The notes under the pieces are model-generated. The model was not told where the DNA came from, did no database searches, and was given only the letters and a program-made list of their open reading frames with translations. The position numbers were made by a program, and so were the translations under genes. A DNA stretch of 64,000 bases from Mycosarcoma maydis (lineage: Eukaryota; Basidiomycota; Ustilaginomycetes; Ustilaginales): assembly GCF_000328475.2 (NCBI RefSeq), contig NC_026479.1, positions 1,364,001 to 1,428,000 of the forward strand, given 5' to 3'. Every line of letters starts with the position of its first letter. Positions within the stretch are counted from its first letter, which is position 1. Of this stretch, positions 10,928-20,352 are shown piece after piece.

Positions 10928-12061
10928 TCACGGATCAATCTCTCCCAACAACAATGTCATATCTGTTGAACTGCTCACCACAACCGGTTCGCTCGGATGA
11001 AACACGGCCGCGGTACACGTCCCCTTATGCCCCGGAAGCTTGTACAGAATCGTGGAGCTTTCAACGTCCCAGATGGTACAAGTCCTATCTGCGCCTCCTG
11101 CAACCACCTTTTCGCCATCGGCACTCCAACCAGCCTTGATGAGCAAGTTTTCAAATCCTCCAAATGTGGTTCCTCGCAACGTCCTGTACAGTCTTGGATT
11201 TGCAGCGTTCGAGTGGGGATCGGATCGATCTGGCTCGGGTGCAAAAGGCCTTACGTCCCAGATTCGAAGCGAATCGTCGAACGAGGTGGAGAGGATGTGC
11301 GACCCTGAAGGTGATAGGGAGATCGACGTGATTGTATCCATATGACCGCGTAGTGTGAGAGCAATAGCTTTGCGCGTCAAGTCGTAGATGTGAATCTGAT
11401 TGTCGATGCCACCGACATAGATCTGGCTCGCATCTTCCGAGAATGCGACCGCCGTCACCGGATACCCGACCTCAAGCGCGTCCAGTGGCTCCTTGGCTTG
11501 CGGATCCCAAACCATCACTTTTCCATCATCCGATCCAGAAGCCAAAAGTTCCGGCCCGGACCGTGTCACAGAAACGCAATTCACAATCGCTCGATGCCCT
11601 CTCAGTCTTCTCTGCTTTTCACCCGTCGCCAAACTCCATGCAATAAGAGTGCCATCCGCAGAACCCGAGTAGAGTATTTCTGAGATATTACTGCTGAATG
11701 CTAGGCAGCTGACGGCTTTTGAGTGGCCTTTGAGCTGACCAATGTTGGCACAGTCGCCATAGACGCTCCAGATAGAAATGGTGCGATCAGCAGAAGCTGC
11801 TGCAATTCGAGAGCCATCATGTGAAAATTTGACATCGAGTATCTCTGATGTGTGTGCGCCTGTGAGTCCAAGGATAGGATGCGACAGTGATGATGTTCGC
11901 TTGACTGAACGAATAAGACCTTTGTCCTGACCGCCGTTGGAGGATGCAATGGCAATCTGTTGTGAGACAGAAGTGTCACTGTCGCCCGCTTGTCTTTGAC
12001 GCTTGACGAGCGCGGCTTCGCGGTACGAGATAGGGGGTGAAGTCTTGCGCTTTTCTGCCAT
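10928..12061 (-). CDS. SNRNP40: U5 snRNP 40-kDa WD40 protein
   Basis: A 377-residue protein made of seven WD40 repeats after a basic N-terminus (MAEKRKTSPPISYREAALVKRQR). The start is the ATG at 12061; the open frame extends further upstream, but that part is not family-like and lies in the promoter. Repeat ends visible in order include ISIWSV, LIAWSL, VMVWDP, IHIYDL, LRIWDV, CTIWDV and a degenerate last one. The opening GLTGAHTSEILDVKFSHDG and the FGGFENLL insert before repeat 6 are diagnostic for the U5-40K/Prp8-binding protein family. By family knowledge it is a structural component of the U5 snRNP and tri-snRNP in the nucleus. It is a single exon, divergent from EFL1 with 320 bp between the starts. 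Confidence 0.9.
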   Translation of the reverse strand: MAEKRKTSPPISYREAALVKRQRQAGDSDTSVSQQIAIASSNGGQDKGLIRSVKRTSSLSHPILGLTGAHTSEILDVKFSHDGSRIAAASADRTISIWSVYGDCANIGQLKGHSKAVSCLAFSSNISEILYSGSADGTLIAWSLATGEKQRRLRGHRAIVNCVSVTRSGPELLASGSDDGKVMVWDPQAKEPLDALEVGYPVTAVAFSEDASQIYVGGIDNQIHIYDLTRKAIALTLRGHMDTITSISLSPSGSHILSTSFDDSLRIWDVRPFAPEPDRSDPHSNAANPRLYRTLRGTTFGGFENLLIKAGWSADGEKVVAGGADRTCTIWDVESSTILYKLPGHKGTCTAAVFHPSEPVVVSSSTDMTLLLGEIDP

Positions 12062-12381
12062 GATGAGCAGCTGATGCCAAAAAGAAAGGACGGTGTAGGT
12101 AGACGAAGCCGCGGGGGTGCGAATGGTGGAACAAGTCTTGACACTCACGAATGCCCGCGTAGAAAGTCGACAAGCGAGCTGACGGAGACCTCCGACTTCC
12201 GTGGAGTAAAATTTGTCCCGATGATCGGGAGCCCACAGCCAATCTTTCCTCCACTCGAGAAATTTTGGGCGACTCACAACTGAGCCAGCATTTTAGAAGA
12301 CTTTCTTGCTTCCTTTCGTTACGACATTGTTTCTGTAGCAAGGTGCAAGCCAACACCACAACATACTCCGTTTCCTGCAAG
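12062..12381. promoter_or_regulatory. Divergent promoter region, U5-40K and EFL1
   Basis: The 320 bp between the two ATG codons must hold both core promoters and both leaders. A pyrimidine-rich stretch (about 12300-12330) precedes the EFL1 start. No TATA box stands out. The in-frame extension of EFL1 back to 12265 is read as leader, because family similarity begins at MSSEGKRFSSHNVR. Confidence 0.6.
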
Positions 12382-15300
12382 ATGTCATCGGAAGGGAAAC
12401 GTTTCAGCTCGCACAATGTGCGCTGCTGTACTTTGATTGGCCACGTCGACCACGGCAAGTCTTCGTTTGCCGACTCGCTTTTAGCCGCAAACAACATCAT
12501 CTCGGCACGCATGGCGGGGCAAATCCGCTACCTTGACTCAAGAGAGGATGAGCAAGAGCGTGGAATCACCATGGAGGCATCTGCTGTATCCCTCTCGGTC
12601 AAAATGCGTGTTCACGACCCTACGAAAGGCTGGGATCCAGAAAATCTTCCACCAATCCAAGACTTTATGATCAACTTGATTGATACGCCTGGTCATGTCG
12701 ATTTCTCCTCAGAAGTATCGACAGCTTCAAGATTATGCGATGGTGCGCTGCTCATTGTCGATGTGGTGGAAGGTGTCTGCGCTCAGACAGTCACAGTATT
12801 GCGTCAAGCGTGGCAGGATGGTCTGGAACCCATTCTGGTCCTCAACAAGGTCGATCGACTGATCACCGAACTCAAACTTTCGCCCAACGAGGCATACCAT
12901 CATCTGATTCAGGTCATCGAACAAGTGAATGCTGTCGTTGGGTCTTTCTTCGCCTCGGCACGTATGGACGACGACGAGCGTTGGCACGAGGAGCGAGAGA
13001 AGCGCATCGCAGCGCGCAAACAAGCCAAGAACGACTCGATCGCCGCTTCTACCACTGCCGACGCTGATGCAGCCGAAGAGGACGCACAAGATCGTGAGGA
13101 AAGGGACGACGAAGACATTTACTTTGACCCTTCCAAAGGCAACGTTATCTTCGCTTCTGCGATGGATAATTGGGCTTTCCGACTTGAACGTTTCGCCATG
13201 CTTTACGCCAAAAAGATGGGCATTCAAGAGTCAAAGCTGCGGAAAGTGCTCTGGGGTGACTTCTACTTTGATCCCAAAACCAAGCGGGTTCTCAGCCAAA
13301 AGCAAAAGGAGAAGGAGAAGCGTCCGCTCAAGCCTATGTTTGTCCAATTCGTCCTCGAAAACATTTGGTCGGTCTACGATGCCGTCGTCGAGAATCGCGA
13401 TCAGGACAAGATCGAAAAAATCGTCACTTCGCTCAGCCTCAAGGTTCATCCTCGCGACCTCAAGTCGAAAGATGCGTCCACACTCATCAAAGCAATCGTC
13501 AGTCAGTGGCTGCCGCTCGCGAGCTGTGCATTTGCTGCCATCATCTACGTCATCCCGCCAACCAGCAAAGCTCAAGCAAAGAGAATCCCCATGATGCTCA
13601 ACCCAGATATGAGCTACTTCGACCGAGGCAACTACAAGGCCAAAACGGCGCTGGAAGAGCATCTTATGAAAGCCGAGATTGGACCCAAGTCGAACCGTGT
13701 TGCGTACGTCAGCAAGATGTTTGCAGTCAAAAAGGACGATCTTCCCGAGGCGAAAAAGGCACCTTTGACTGCAGAACAAATGCGCGAACGTGCAAAGGAG
13801 AGCAGGGAGCGTCAGAATGCAGTGAGAGCGGCATTGGCTGCGACGGGTGCTTCCATGGAAGGTGGCGCGGATGTGATTTCTGGGGCAAACGGAACCAGCC
13901 TCGAAGAAGCCGAGACTCAGCGCGCTGCGCGTGCCCAACGCGAGACTGAAGTACAAGCACAGACGGATGCGCAGAAAGAGCAAGAGGAAGAAGAGCAAGG
14001 TTCGGACGAAGTTGTGCTTGGCTTTGCCCGACTGTATTCGGGCACTCTGCGCGCGGGTCAGTGGATGTACGCTCTACTGCCCAAGTACAACACCTCTCTT
14101 GCACCGTCTCATGCTTCCAATATGAAGCACATCAAAGCCGTGCAACTCGAAGCGATCTACATGATTATGGGGCGCGACCTTGTTGCCGTCAACGAAGTGC
14201 CCGCCGGTAATGTCTTCGCCATTCGCGGATTGGAAGGTCGCGTTTTGCGAAATGCCACTCTGTGTTCGCCTTCTCTTGTCCAGTCGTACCCCATCGACCA
14301 ACGCAGCGATCCTGGGTCCATCGATCCAGACGTGGCTTCCAACACATTTGTCAATTTGGCAGGTATCAACTTGCTATCTGCGCCCATCGTGCGCGTCGCA
14401 TTAGAACCTGTCAACCCTCAGGACATGCCCAAGCTCGTTGAGGGACTTAAGCTGCTCAACCAAGCCGACCCTTGTGTTGAATCGTTGATTCAGGACACGG
14501 GAGAGCACGTTATCCTTACTGCAGGAGAGTTGCACCTCGAGCGATGTCTCAAAGACTTACGAGAGCGATTTGCTAAATGCGAGATTCAAGTCAGTGCGCC
14601 GTTGGTACCGTTCAGAGAGACGTGCGTAAGGGCGCCCGAGATGCCGCCTCCAAAGATCGAAGGTGCAGCCCGTGGAACTGCTGAGGGTAACGTGGCAAAC
14701 GGCGTGGTTTCGTACCGCGTGCGAGCTGTGCCGCTGCCGAAAGCGGTGGTGGACTTTCTGCTGGCCAACACGCAGACGCTTCGTCGTCTTCAGAACAAGA
14801 GCGCTTCTGGTGGAGTGGACGAAGATGTGGACGCAGCATCTGGCTCGGTCGACGCTGCTGGATCGCAAGCGAGCAAGATGGTAAGCGCCGACAAGTTCTG
14901 GTCATCGCTAGCCACTGTGCTGGAGAAATGCGGACAAGACCGAACCGGCCAAGATTGGCGTGAAGTCGTGGAGAAGATTGTCTCGTTTGGCCCACGTCGG
15001 GTCGGCGCCAACATGCTCGTCGACCGTACGGGTAGTGGCAGAGCTTCGCTGCGCAATCGCACGGACGCTTGTCGTGCAGCTACACGTCAGTCGTCGGGCA
15101 TAGCCACCCCAAGCACAACAGTGGCAGTCGATGAAAGCCAGAATCTCACCGATGCGCTCTCGAGAATCGACGTGGGTGGCCAAGACGAATCATGCTCGCG
15201 TGTCAATCACTTGGCGCTCAACGAGAGCATCGATTCGGGCTTCCAGATGGCCACTTCTGCGGGCCCACTTTGTGCCGAACCCATGCAAGGACTCGCATTC

Positions 15301-15843
15301 TTCCTCGAGACCATCAGCGTCTGTACGTCGGTCTCAACATCGCTTTCTTCGGTCACAGGACCGCTCATGTCGACATTCCGAGAGTCTTGCAAGCAAGCAC
15401 TACTCGACTGGTCACCACGCCTAATGCTGGCCATGTACAGCTGCGACATTCAAGCGTCCACGGAAGTGCTGGGTAAAGTCCACGCCGTCCTCGCTAAGCG
15501 TCGTGGTAAAATCATCTCGGAAGAAATGAAGGAAGGCACGTCGTTCTTCACCGTAGGCTCTCTCTTACCCGTGGTAGAGAGTTTCGGATTCGCAGATGAG
15601 ATTAGGAAGAGAACAAGTGGCGCTGCAAGCCCACAATTGATCTTCAAAGGCTTCGAGCTGTTCGATCTCGATCCGTTCTGGGTACCAAGGACCGAAGAAG
15701 AGCTCGAGGATCTCGGCGAGAAAGGCGATAGAGAGAATGTGGCCAAAAGATACATGGATGCTGTGAGGAAGCGCAAGGGTTTGTTTGTGACACAGAGGAT
15801 TGTCGAGAATGCCGAGAAGCAGAGGACGCTCAAGTCGAACTGA
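12382..15843 (+). CDS. EFL1: Elongation factor-like GTPase 1, 60S subunit maturation
   Basis: A 1153-residue translational GTPase of the EF-2-like Efl1/Ria1 family. The G motifs are intact: GHVDHGKS (residues 20-27), RGITMEAS, DTPGHVDF and NKVD. Two charged insertions distinguish it from EF-2, as in other Efl1 proteins: one around residues 200-240 (DERWHEEREKR through an Asp/Glu-rich run) and a Gln/Glu/Ala-rich one around residues 465-540. The C-terminal half carries EF-2-like domains III-V. They include GELHLERCLKDLRERF, a long insertion rich in Ser, Gly and Asp, and the domain IV/V segment with GPL, KRRGKIISEEM and LPVVESFGFADEIR. In yeast, Efl1 acts with Sdo1/SBDS in the cytoplasm to release Tif6/eIF6 from nascent 60S subunits. 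The ATG at 12382 was chosen by family similarity. Single exon. Confidence 0.93.
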   Translation: MSSEGKRFSSHNVRCCTLIGHVDHGKSSFADSLLAANNIISARMAGQIRYLDSREDEQERGITMEASAVSLSVKMRVHDPTKGWDPENLPPIQDFMINLIDTPGHVDFSSEVSTASRLCDGALLIVDVVEGVCAQTVTVLRQAWQDGLEPILVLNKVDRLITELKLSPNEAYHHLIQVIEQVNAVVGSFFASARMDDDERWHEEREKRIAARKQAKNDSIAASTTADADAAEEDAQDREERDDEDIYFDPSKGNVIFASAMDNWAFRLERFAMLYAKKMGIQESKLRKVLWGDFYFDPKTKRVLSQKQKEKEKRPLKPMFVQFVLENIWSVYDAVVENRDQDKIEKIVTSLSLKVHPRDLKSKDASTLIKAIVSQWLPLASCAFAAIIYVIPPTSKAQAKRIPMMLNPDMSYFDRGNYKAKTALEEHLMKAEIGPKSNRVAYVSKMFAVKKDDLPEAKKAPLTAEQMRERAKESRERQNAVRAALAATGASMEGGADVISGANGTSLEEAETQRAARAQRETEVQAQTDAQKEQEEEEQGSDEVVLGFARLYSGTLRAGQWMYALLPKYNTSLAPSHASNMKHIKAVQLEAIYMIMGRDLVAVNEVPAGNVFAIRGLEGRVLRNATLCSPSLVQSYPIDQRSDPGSIDPDVASNTFVNLAGINLLSAPIVRVALEPVNPQDMPKLVEGLKLLNQADPCVESLIQDTGEHVILTAGELHLERCLKDLRERFAKCEIQVSAPLVPFRETCVRAPEMPPPKIEGAARGTAEGNVANGVVSYRVRAVPLPKAVVDFLLANTQTLRRLQNKSASGGVDEDVDAASGSVDAAGSQASKMVSADKFWSSLATVLEKCGQDRTGQDWREVVEKIVSFGPRRVGANMLVDRTGSGRASLRNRTDACRAATRQSSGIATPSTTVAVDESQNLTDALSRIDVGGQDESCSRVNHLALNESIDSGFQMATSAGPLCAEPMQGLAFFLETISVCTSVSTSLSSVTGPLMSTFRESCKQALLDWSPRLMLAMYSCDIQASTEVLGKVHAVLAKRRGKIISEEMKEGTSFFTVGSLLPVVESFGFADEIRKRTSGAASPQLIFKGFELFDLDPFWVPRTEEELEDLGEKGDRENVAKRYMDAVRKRKGLFVTQRIVENAEKQRTLKSN

Positions 15844-16024
15844 ATTGCAAGCATTCTTCTCCCAAGTCATCAGATCTAGTCGACACGACCAGTGTGAGGC
15901 CAACATCATGCATTTGCGGCATCACGTGTTTCATAAGCAGAATTAGGGGCACGGAAATGTACAAGTCGAGCGGTGTGGCGAATGATGAAATGCAGCAATA
16001 CATAGCAGCAATTGCGCACATCGC

Positions 16025-18274
16025 TCAAGGACGAGTGATCTTGAGCTTGGATGCATAGTTGCTGAACGATCGCTCCTTGGGTTTGAGGTAGGGTACATTG
16101 AGAAAAGCAAAGATCTGGCGTTCGTCTGTGGCCTCTTGAAGCAAGTTTGTGGTCCAAGCTGAGCCGTTTTGATTGGGTGGACCGAGTCCATACTCGTTGA
16201 GAGCCCAGCCTTTCGATTTGGCCTTGGCGCGAAGGTGAACCATCAGGTCAGCATCGCCGGTTTTGGCGAGCGTGTAGAAAGCGCGTCGAATGAAAGGCGC
16301 AAAATTAAGATCGATCCTACGCGCTTTGTTGGTTGCCGAGAGGCGGACGATACCTTTGACAGCCAGAGGGCCGTGGGCGAGCAGGTCGTCAGCAAGCAGA
16401 TTGCGTTTGCGCATTTGGACGATGACGTTGTTGAGGAGCGTGGCAGCTAGAGGATGTGGGTCCGATTTGGAAGGATTGTCGGGACGAGGAAGACGCATCT
16501 CGATCACGTCTGGATGGAACAGGACAAAATCGAGGTCGGAAGAATAGTGATCGCCTCTTCGAAAGCTGCCCAGTAGTTCGATGCTCAGCTTGGAATCGAC
16601 AGACCGAACCACGTCGAGCAACACGTCCAGCCACTGCTGTGACTCACTACGCGGAATCAAGCATTCGATATCGTTCATATGGTTGAGCCCGATCCTTTGC
16701 GCCCTCTCCAACGAAGCCTCTCTCAACTGCTCCAGCGTCAAAAATCCGGCCTGCACAAAGCGCTCGGCTTTCGTAGCGCCGATCCCATACACGCGCTGAA
16801 ACATGACCCTTGCACGATCCTCCTTTGAAAGGCTATTGATCGCATCCACCCGATCCAACAGCAAACGTTGCTTGATCACTGTCCAGCCAACACTATCATC
16901 CGGCTCGAGCAGTTTTGTCACCTGTCTAACCGTCAGTGGCGCACCTTGGCCGAGCTCGGACTCGTGCTGAACACGAAACAGCCGACGTTCTGCCACCTTG
17001 TACTCTCGACCGCTGGAGCTACCTCTGAGAGCCTGCAGGTTGCGAAGATCGTTCAATACGGCTGTCATAGGAAAAGGCTTATCGAGCAGTTCAGGATGAT
17101 TGGCGATGAGCTCGCGGAACGCCGTTTCCTTACGTGGACCCAGATTTTGGCTAGATTGGGTGAGCTGGCGACGTTGATGGGTGTGAAGCAAGTTTTTGCT
17201 GATGCTGAAGTGCTTGAAGCGACGACAAGCTTTCTTTGCGCGTGTGTTCATCGCGATCAGAAGCGGTAGGGAAGACGTGTGCACGACTAGCCCAAGCCAG
17301 TCATGTATATTGGGATACAGCACAGGCAGCTCGTGAAGTGAAGGCATGATGACCCACACGAATGAGAGCATCGCTTTGAGCAGAGGAGCGAGGACCGTTG
17401 TACCTCCGATACAGAAGGCGGCTGCCGTCATGGCTTTGAACATCTGCCACTTGGTTGGTGGCGGAGTCTGGACCGCAGCCTCGCTCGCCTTCTTCATGAG
17501 CTCAGGAAAGTGCGACAGCCAACGAACGACAAGCTCGCAGATTTTACGAACTCTCTGGCTGGCAGCCCCTGGCGAAGAAGGCTGTTGCGATCCGAGTCGA
17601 AGCGCTAACTCTTGAAGTTGGCGATCGGTGGCTTGCAATTTCACTTCAATGCTTTGCAAGAAGGTTATTGCATTGTGGATGTTTCGCAGACTAGCGTCAG
17701 CTTGGACTGTGTCCCTGTTGACACTGTGCCGGTTCCACGGTACAGCTTGAGGTCTTGTCCTTTTCTGAAGCTTGGCGTTGGTGTTGATCGACTGGAGACT
17801 GCTTGGATGAATGTTGGGCAGTAGCTGCGAAGCGTTTTGGTTGACCAGCCTGCTCCGAGTAGCCGGGATTTCGAGTCGAGTCTCGAGCTCATCCACATCC
17901 ACATCCTCCCACTCTCCGTCTTGGTGAGTCAGGACTGGGCCTTGTTCGCGAGCGATCGCTTCTTGAATAAAGCTTGCATGCAGTTGAAATGTCTTGTTAA
18001 TGTGATGCTGTTTGGCTCGACGAGGAAGTGGTTCAAAGAGGCGCGAGGCGGTCTCCGGGGGAGGGAGGGGACCATCAGACTTTCCTTTGAGGACCAAAAA
18101 GACAGCCTTGTCTAGATCCTGTGAGCGGTTTCGTACGTATTTTATGGGGAGCTTTGTCCTTCCAGCTTGAGCCGTATAGTGACGTGTGACTGGGAACGCA
18201 ACAGCGATGAGGCGATATTGCTGGTTAAACCGGTGCGTTCCGCTTGGCAGACGCTGTAAGCTGGAGGACGACAT
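16025..18274 (-). CDS. Family-X DNA polymerase with mitochondrial-type leader and two hydrophobic segments
   Basis: A 749-residue protein starting at the ATG at 18274; six further codons upstream would need a TTG start. Residues 1-40 (MSSSSLQRLPSGTHRFNQQY onward) have no acidic residue and several Arg, typical of a mitochondrial presequence. Residues 41-270 are of unknown fold. Hydrophobic segments lie at about 281-310 and 324-342, separated by a Pro-containing loop. The C-terminal third is a complete Pol beta-like core: helix-hairpin-helix at about 489-520 (FQRVYGIGATKAERF), nucleotidyltransferase motif GSFRRGDHYSSDLDFVL (569-585) with Asp580 and Asp582, third Asp655 in RRIDLNF, and thumb motifs YTLAKTGD and NEYGL. 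All three catalytic carboxylates are present, so polymerase or nucleotidyltransferase activity is expected. Location in a mitochondrial membrane is inferred. No BRCT domain is seen, unlike Pol lambda/mu/Pol4. Confidence 0.85.
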   Translation of the reverse strand: MSSSSLQRLPSGTHRFNQQYRLIAVAFPVTRHYTAQAGRTKLPIKYVRNRSQDLDKAVFLVLKGKSDGPLPPPETASRLFEPLPRRAKQHHINKTFQLHASFIQEAIAREQGPVLTHQDGEWEDVDVDELETRLEIPATRSRLVNQNASQLLPNIHPSSLQSINTNAKLQKRTRPQAVPWNRHSVNRDTVQADASLRNIHNAITFLQSIEVKLQATDRQLQELALRLGSQQPSSPGAASQRVRKICELVVRWLSHFPELMKKASEAAVQTPPPTKWQMFKAMTAAAFCIGGTTVLAPLLKAMLSFVWVIMPSLHELPVLYPNIHDWLGLVVHTSSLPLLIAMNTRAKKACRRFKHFSISKNLLHTHQRRQLTQSSQNLGPRKETAFRELIANHPELLDKPFPMTAVLNDLRNLQALRGSSSGREYKVAERRLFRVQHESELGQGAPLTVRQVTKLLEPDDSVGWTVIKQRLLLDRVDAINSLSKEDRARVMFQRVYGIGATKAERFVQAGFLTLEQLREASLERAQRIGLNHMNDIECLIPRSESQQWLDVLLDVVRSVDSKLSIELLGSFRRGDHYSSDLDFVLFHPDVIEMRLPRPDNPSKSDPHPLAATLLNNVIVQMRKRNLLADDLLAHGPLAVKGIVRLSATNKARRIDLNFAPFIRRAFYTLAKTGDADLMVHLRAKAKSKGWALNEYGLGPPNQNGSAWTTNLLQEATDERQIFAFLNVPYLKPKERSFSNYASKLKITRP

Positions 18275-19502
18275 GGAATGGCTTGGTGTCAATACTGAGG
18301 AGAGTGAGCCAGCAAAGCGGTCAAGGTTGTTTCTATAGAGTGGAATTCAGAATGATGAGGGAAAGAGGCAGATAAGAGGTGGGAGGAGGGGTCGAGTCAC
18401 CATTGCTGTTTTGCCCACCTGATCTTTATAGCAGACAGTGCTCCTCATCTTTTCTCAGTAAAAGGTTCGTCTCTAGAAGAGCACTGACAAACAATAGGAA
18501 GGAGAGGAATGATCAGCAGAATGACACGCTTGCTGGCAAAATTTAGCAGGGGGTCCGAGCTGGATGCTGCATGGCGACGGCGCCGGTTGGCTGTGCCCGT
18601 GACGTGGTGTTTCGCGAACCACCTGTCAATCCATTAGACTAGGCAAAGGAATCAGCATCTCTGCTTGAGCTTGTTGGGATGTTCCGGCGTGCCTTATAGC
18701 ATGTTGAGTACGCTGTATCGACATTCACTCGCCCATCGAAGCATCGTGCGAGATCGGGTGGAAAGGCAGATGTCAAAGAATGATTCTTGAATTTCTGTCC
18801 TCTTTTTTCCCTTTACTTTTTCGCCTGTTTCTGGGTAATTTGTCTCGTCAAAATTGTTCACTGGTTCGCTTCACCGCGTTTGAGCAGACGCACGCTTGGA
18901 AAGCACGATCGTGAATCATCGGATTGCCATGTCATCCGATTCGTGATTTGGAAGCTAAACAGGTGTGAGGTACGTTGTGAAACTGATTAGGTTCAACGGC
19001 ATGGTCCATCAGCTGACCTTGAGAGCAGCTACACTCGACCAGGTCCATTCGATTGAGAGCATGGCGGCGGGACGGACAAGCTTGAGTCGAGTGCGCTCCG
19101 CGGACAGGGCAAATCGACAGGATACTGTATCTGTTGCTTCGGATGATAGAGCCGGACGATGCGATCGAGCTGAAATGTAACAGACAGGTCGCTGGGGCAA
19201 AGTGGATGCTCGGCTCGCTCGGAGAATCGTGAATCACGAATGATGCCAACACGCAAGGGTCCCTGGAATTGCGCGCTTGGTTGGCCTAGTAAAGCGAGCG
19301 TGGGCTTTCGGTTGGGCTAAAAATAGTCATCGATGGGAGGGTCTGCACAGCGCGCGCTCAGCGTTGCTCGCCTGCCAGCCTGATGCACTTCAGTTACGAA
19401 TTGTGAATCACGAATTTGAATCACCAAGGCAAGTCACGAGTGTGATCGTGAATGCCTGATACTGACTGCTGCCAAAACAGTCGAGAGGCAAGCACGAGCG
19501 GC

Positions 19503-19532
19503 GAGCATGAGCATGAGCATGAGCATGAGCAT
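19503..19532. repeat. (GAGCAT)5 hexanucleotide repeat
   Basis: Five perfect copies of a GAGCAT unit directly followed by a heptad cluster with the perfect 17-bp palindrome at 19564-19580. Confidence 0.9.
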
Positions 19533-19563
19533 GTACTGTACAATCACGAATCTGAAATCGAGA

Positions 19564-19580
19564 ATTCGTGAATCACGAAT
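19564..19580. repeat. Perfect 17-bp odd palindrome of the heptad family
   Basis: The sequence ATTCGTGAATCACGAAT consists of an 8-bp arm, a central A/T base, and the exact reverse complement of the arm. Near-copies with one change (AATCGTGAATCACGAAT) occur at 19225-19241 and 43524-43540, and a related form (ATTCGTGATTCACGATT) at 53269-53285. The shape is that of a dimeric protein binding site or a hairpin. The function is unknown. Confidence 0.85.
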
Positions 19581-20276
19581 GATCGTCACCATCGCAAACA
19601 AACCACGAATGTTGAATGGAGGAGCAAAGGAAGCTTCAGACAAGCCACCGCGAACCACGATCTCTGTGTGCTACATAACTAAATTAGTTGGACCCAGAGA
19701 AGCGAAGATTGTTGGTTGCTTGGTTGCTTGGTTGCTCGCTGCTCCAGAAGTGCACAACTCGATCTCTGACGTTCTCTCTTGTCTACTCACAACTCACAAC
19801 TCGTGACTGAATGTTAATCGTGAACAAGTCGTGAGTTAACTCGCGTGAATTCTGGTCCATGTCATCATGCTGCAGCGTACAGTACAGAGCTGATTACTGT
19901 ACACTCTTTTTCGGACTTTGGAATTTGCTTCGCTGTTCAGATGCCGTACAGTCACGAGTTGTGAGTCGTGAATTGTGAATGTGAATCACGAATCACGAAT
20001 TACGAATGGCTCGTTCTGAGGCGTGTTGACGGTTAACTTATCTGTTTTTGTTTGTTTATTCGTGTTATTATTCTGCTATGAACGCGTTATTTATTGATAA
20101 AAAAAGGTAGGGGGATTTTCTTGCTGACATCGTGCATGGCTGCACCTGTGCTATGGAAGGGAAGGGCATGTTGGATTCGATTGACTCACACTTGCACACT
20201 CACGAACGACTCGTCACGGGTAACTCTCGCACAGGATTCAGGATTCTTGAATTGTCGCACGTTGGTCGGATTCACG

Positions 20277-20318
20277 ATTCGTGTTTCGTGTTTCGTGTTT
20301 CGTGATTCGTGATTCGTG
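20277..20318. repeat. Six tandem WTTCGTG heptads
   Basis: Units read ATTCGTG, TTTCGTG three times, then ATTCGTG twice, in perfect 7-bp phase, preceded by an ATTCACG unit. This is the longest tandem array of the dispersed heptad family in the window. Confidence 0.9.
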
Positions 20319-20352
20319 ATGGGAGATCGTGAATTCGACGAGTGGAGAAATG

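Larger units (their letters stand above)
18275..20352. other. Intergenic DNA dense in heptad repeats
   Basis: Two kilobases with no credible gene. It has the densest set of ATTCGTG/ATTCACG units in the window: 18905-18950, 19225-19241, 19400-19452, 19540-19580, 19600-19612, 19805-19850, 19950-20008 and 20265-20335. Other simple repeats are embedded (see separate entries). The promoter of the Pol X gene lies at its left end and the upstream region of the 2303-residue protein at its right end. Confidence 0.65.

Noticed and set aside
12265..12381. 39-codon N-terminal extension of EFL1
   Set aside because: Begins at an in-frame ATG within the divergent promoter, but has no family similarity. Conserved sequence starts just after the ATG at 12382.
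18275..18292. Six-codon N-terminal extension of the Pol X protein
   Set aside because: It would start at TTG. The ATG at 18274 gives a good mitochondrial leader and is the normal eukaryotic choice.
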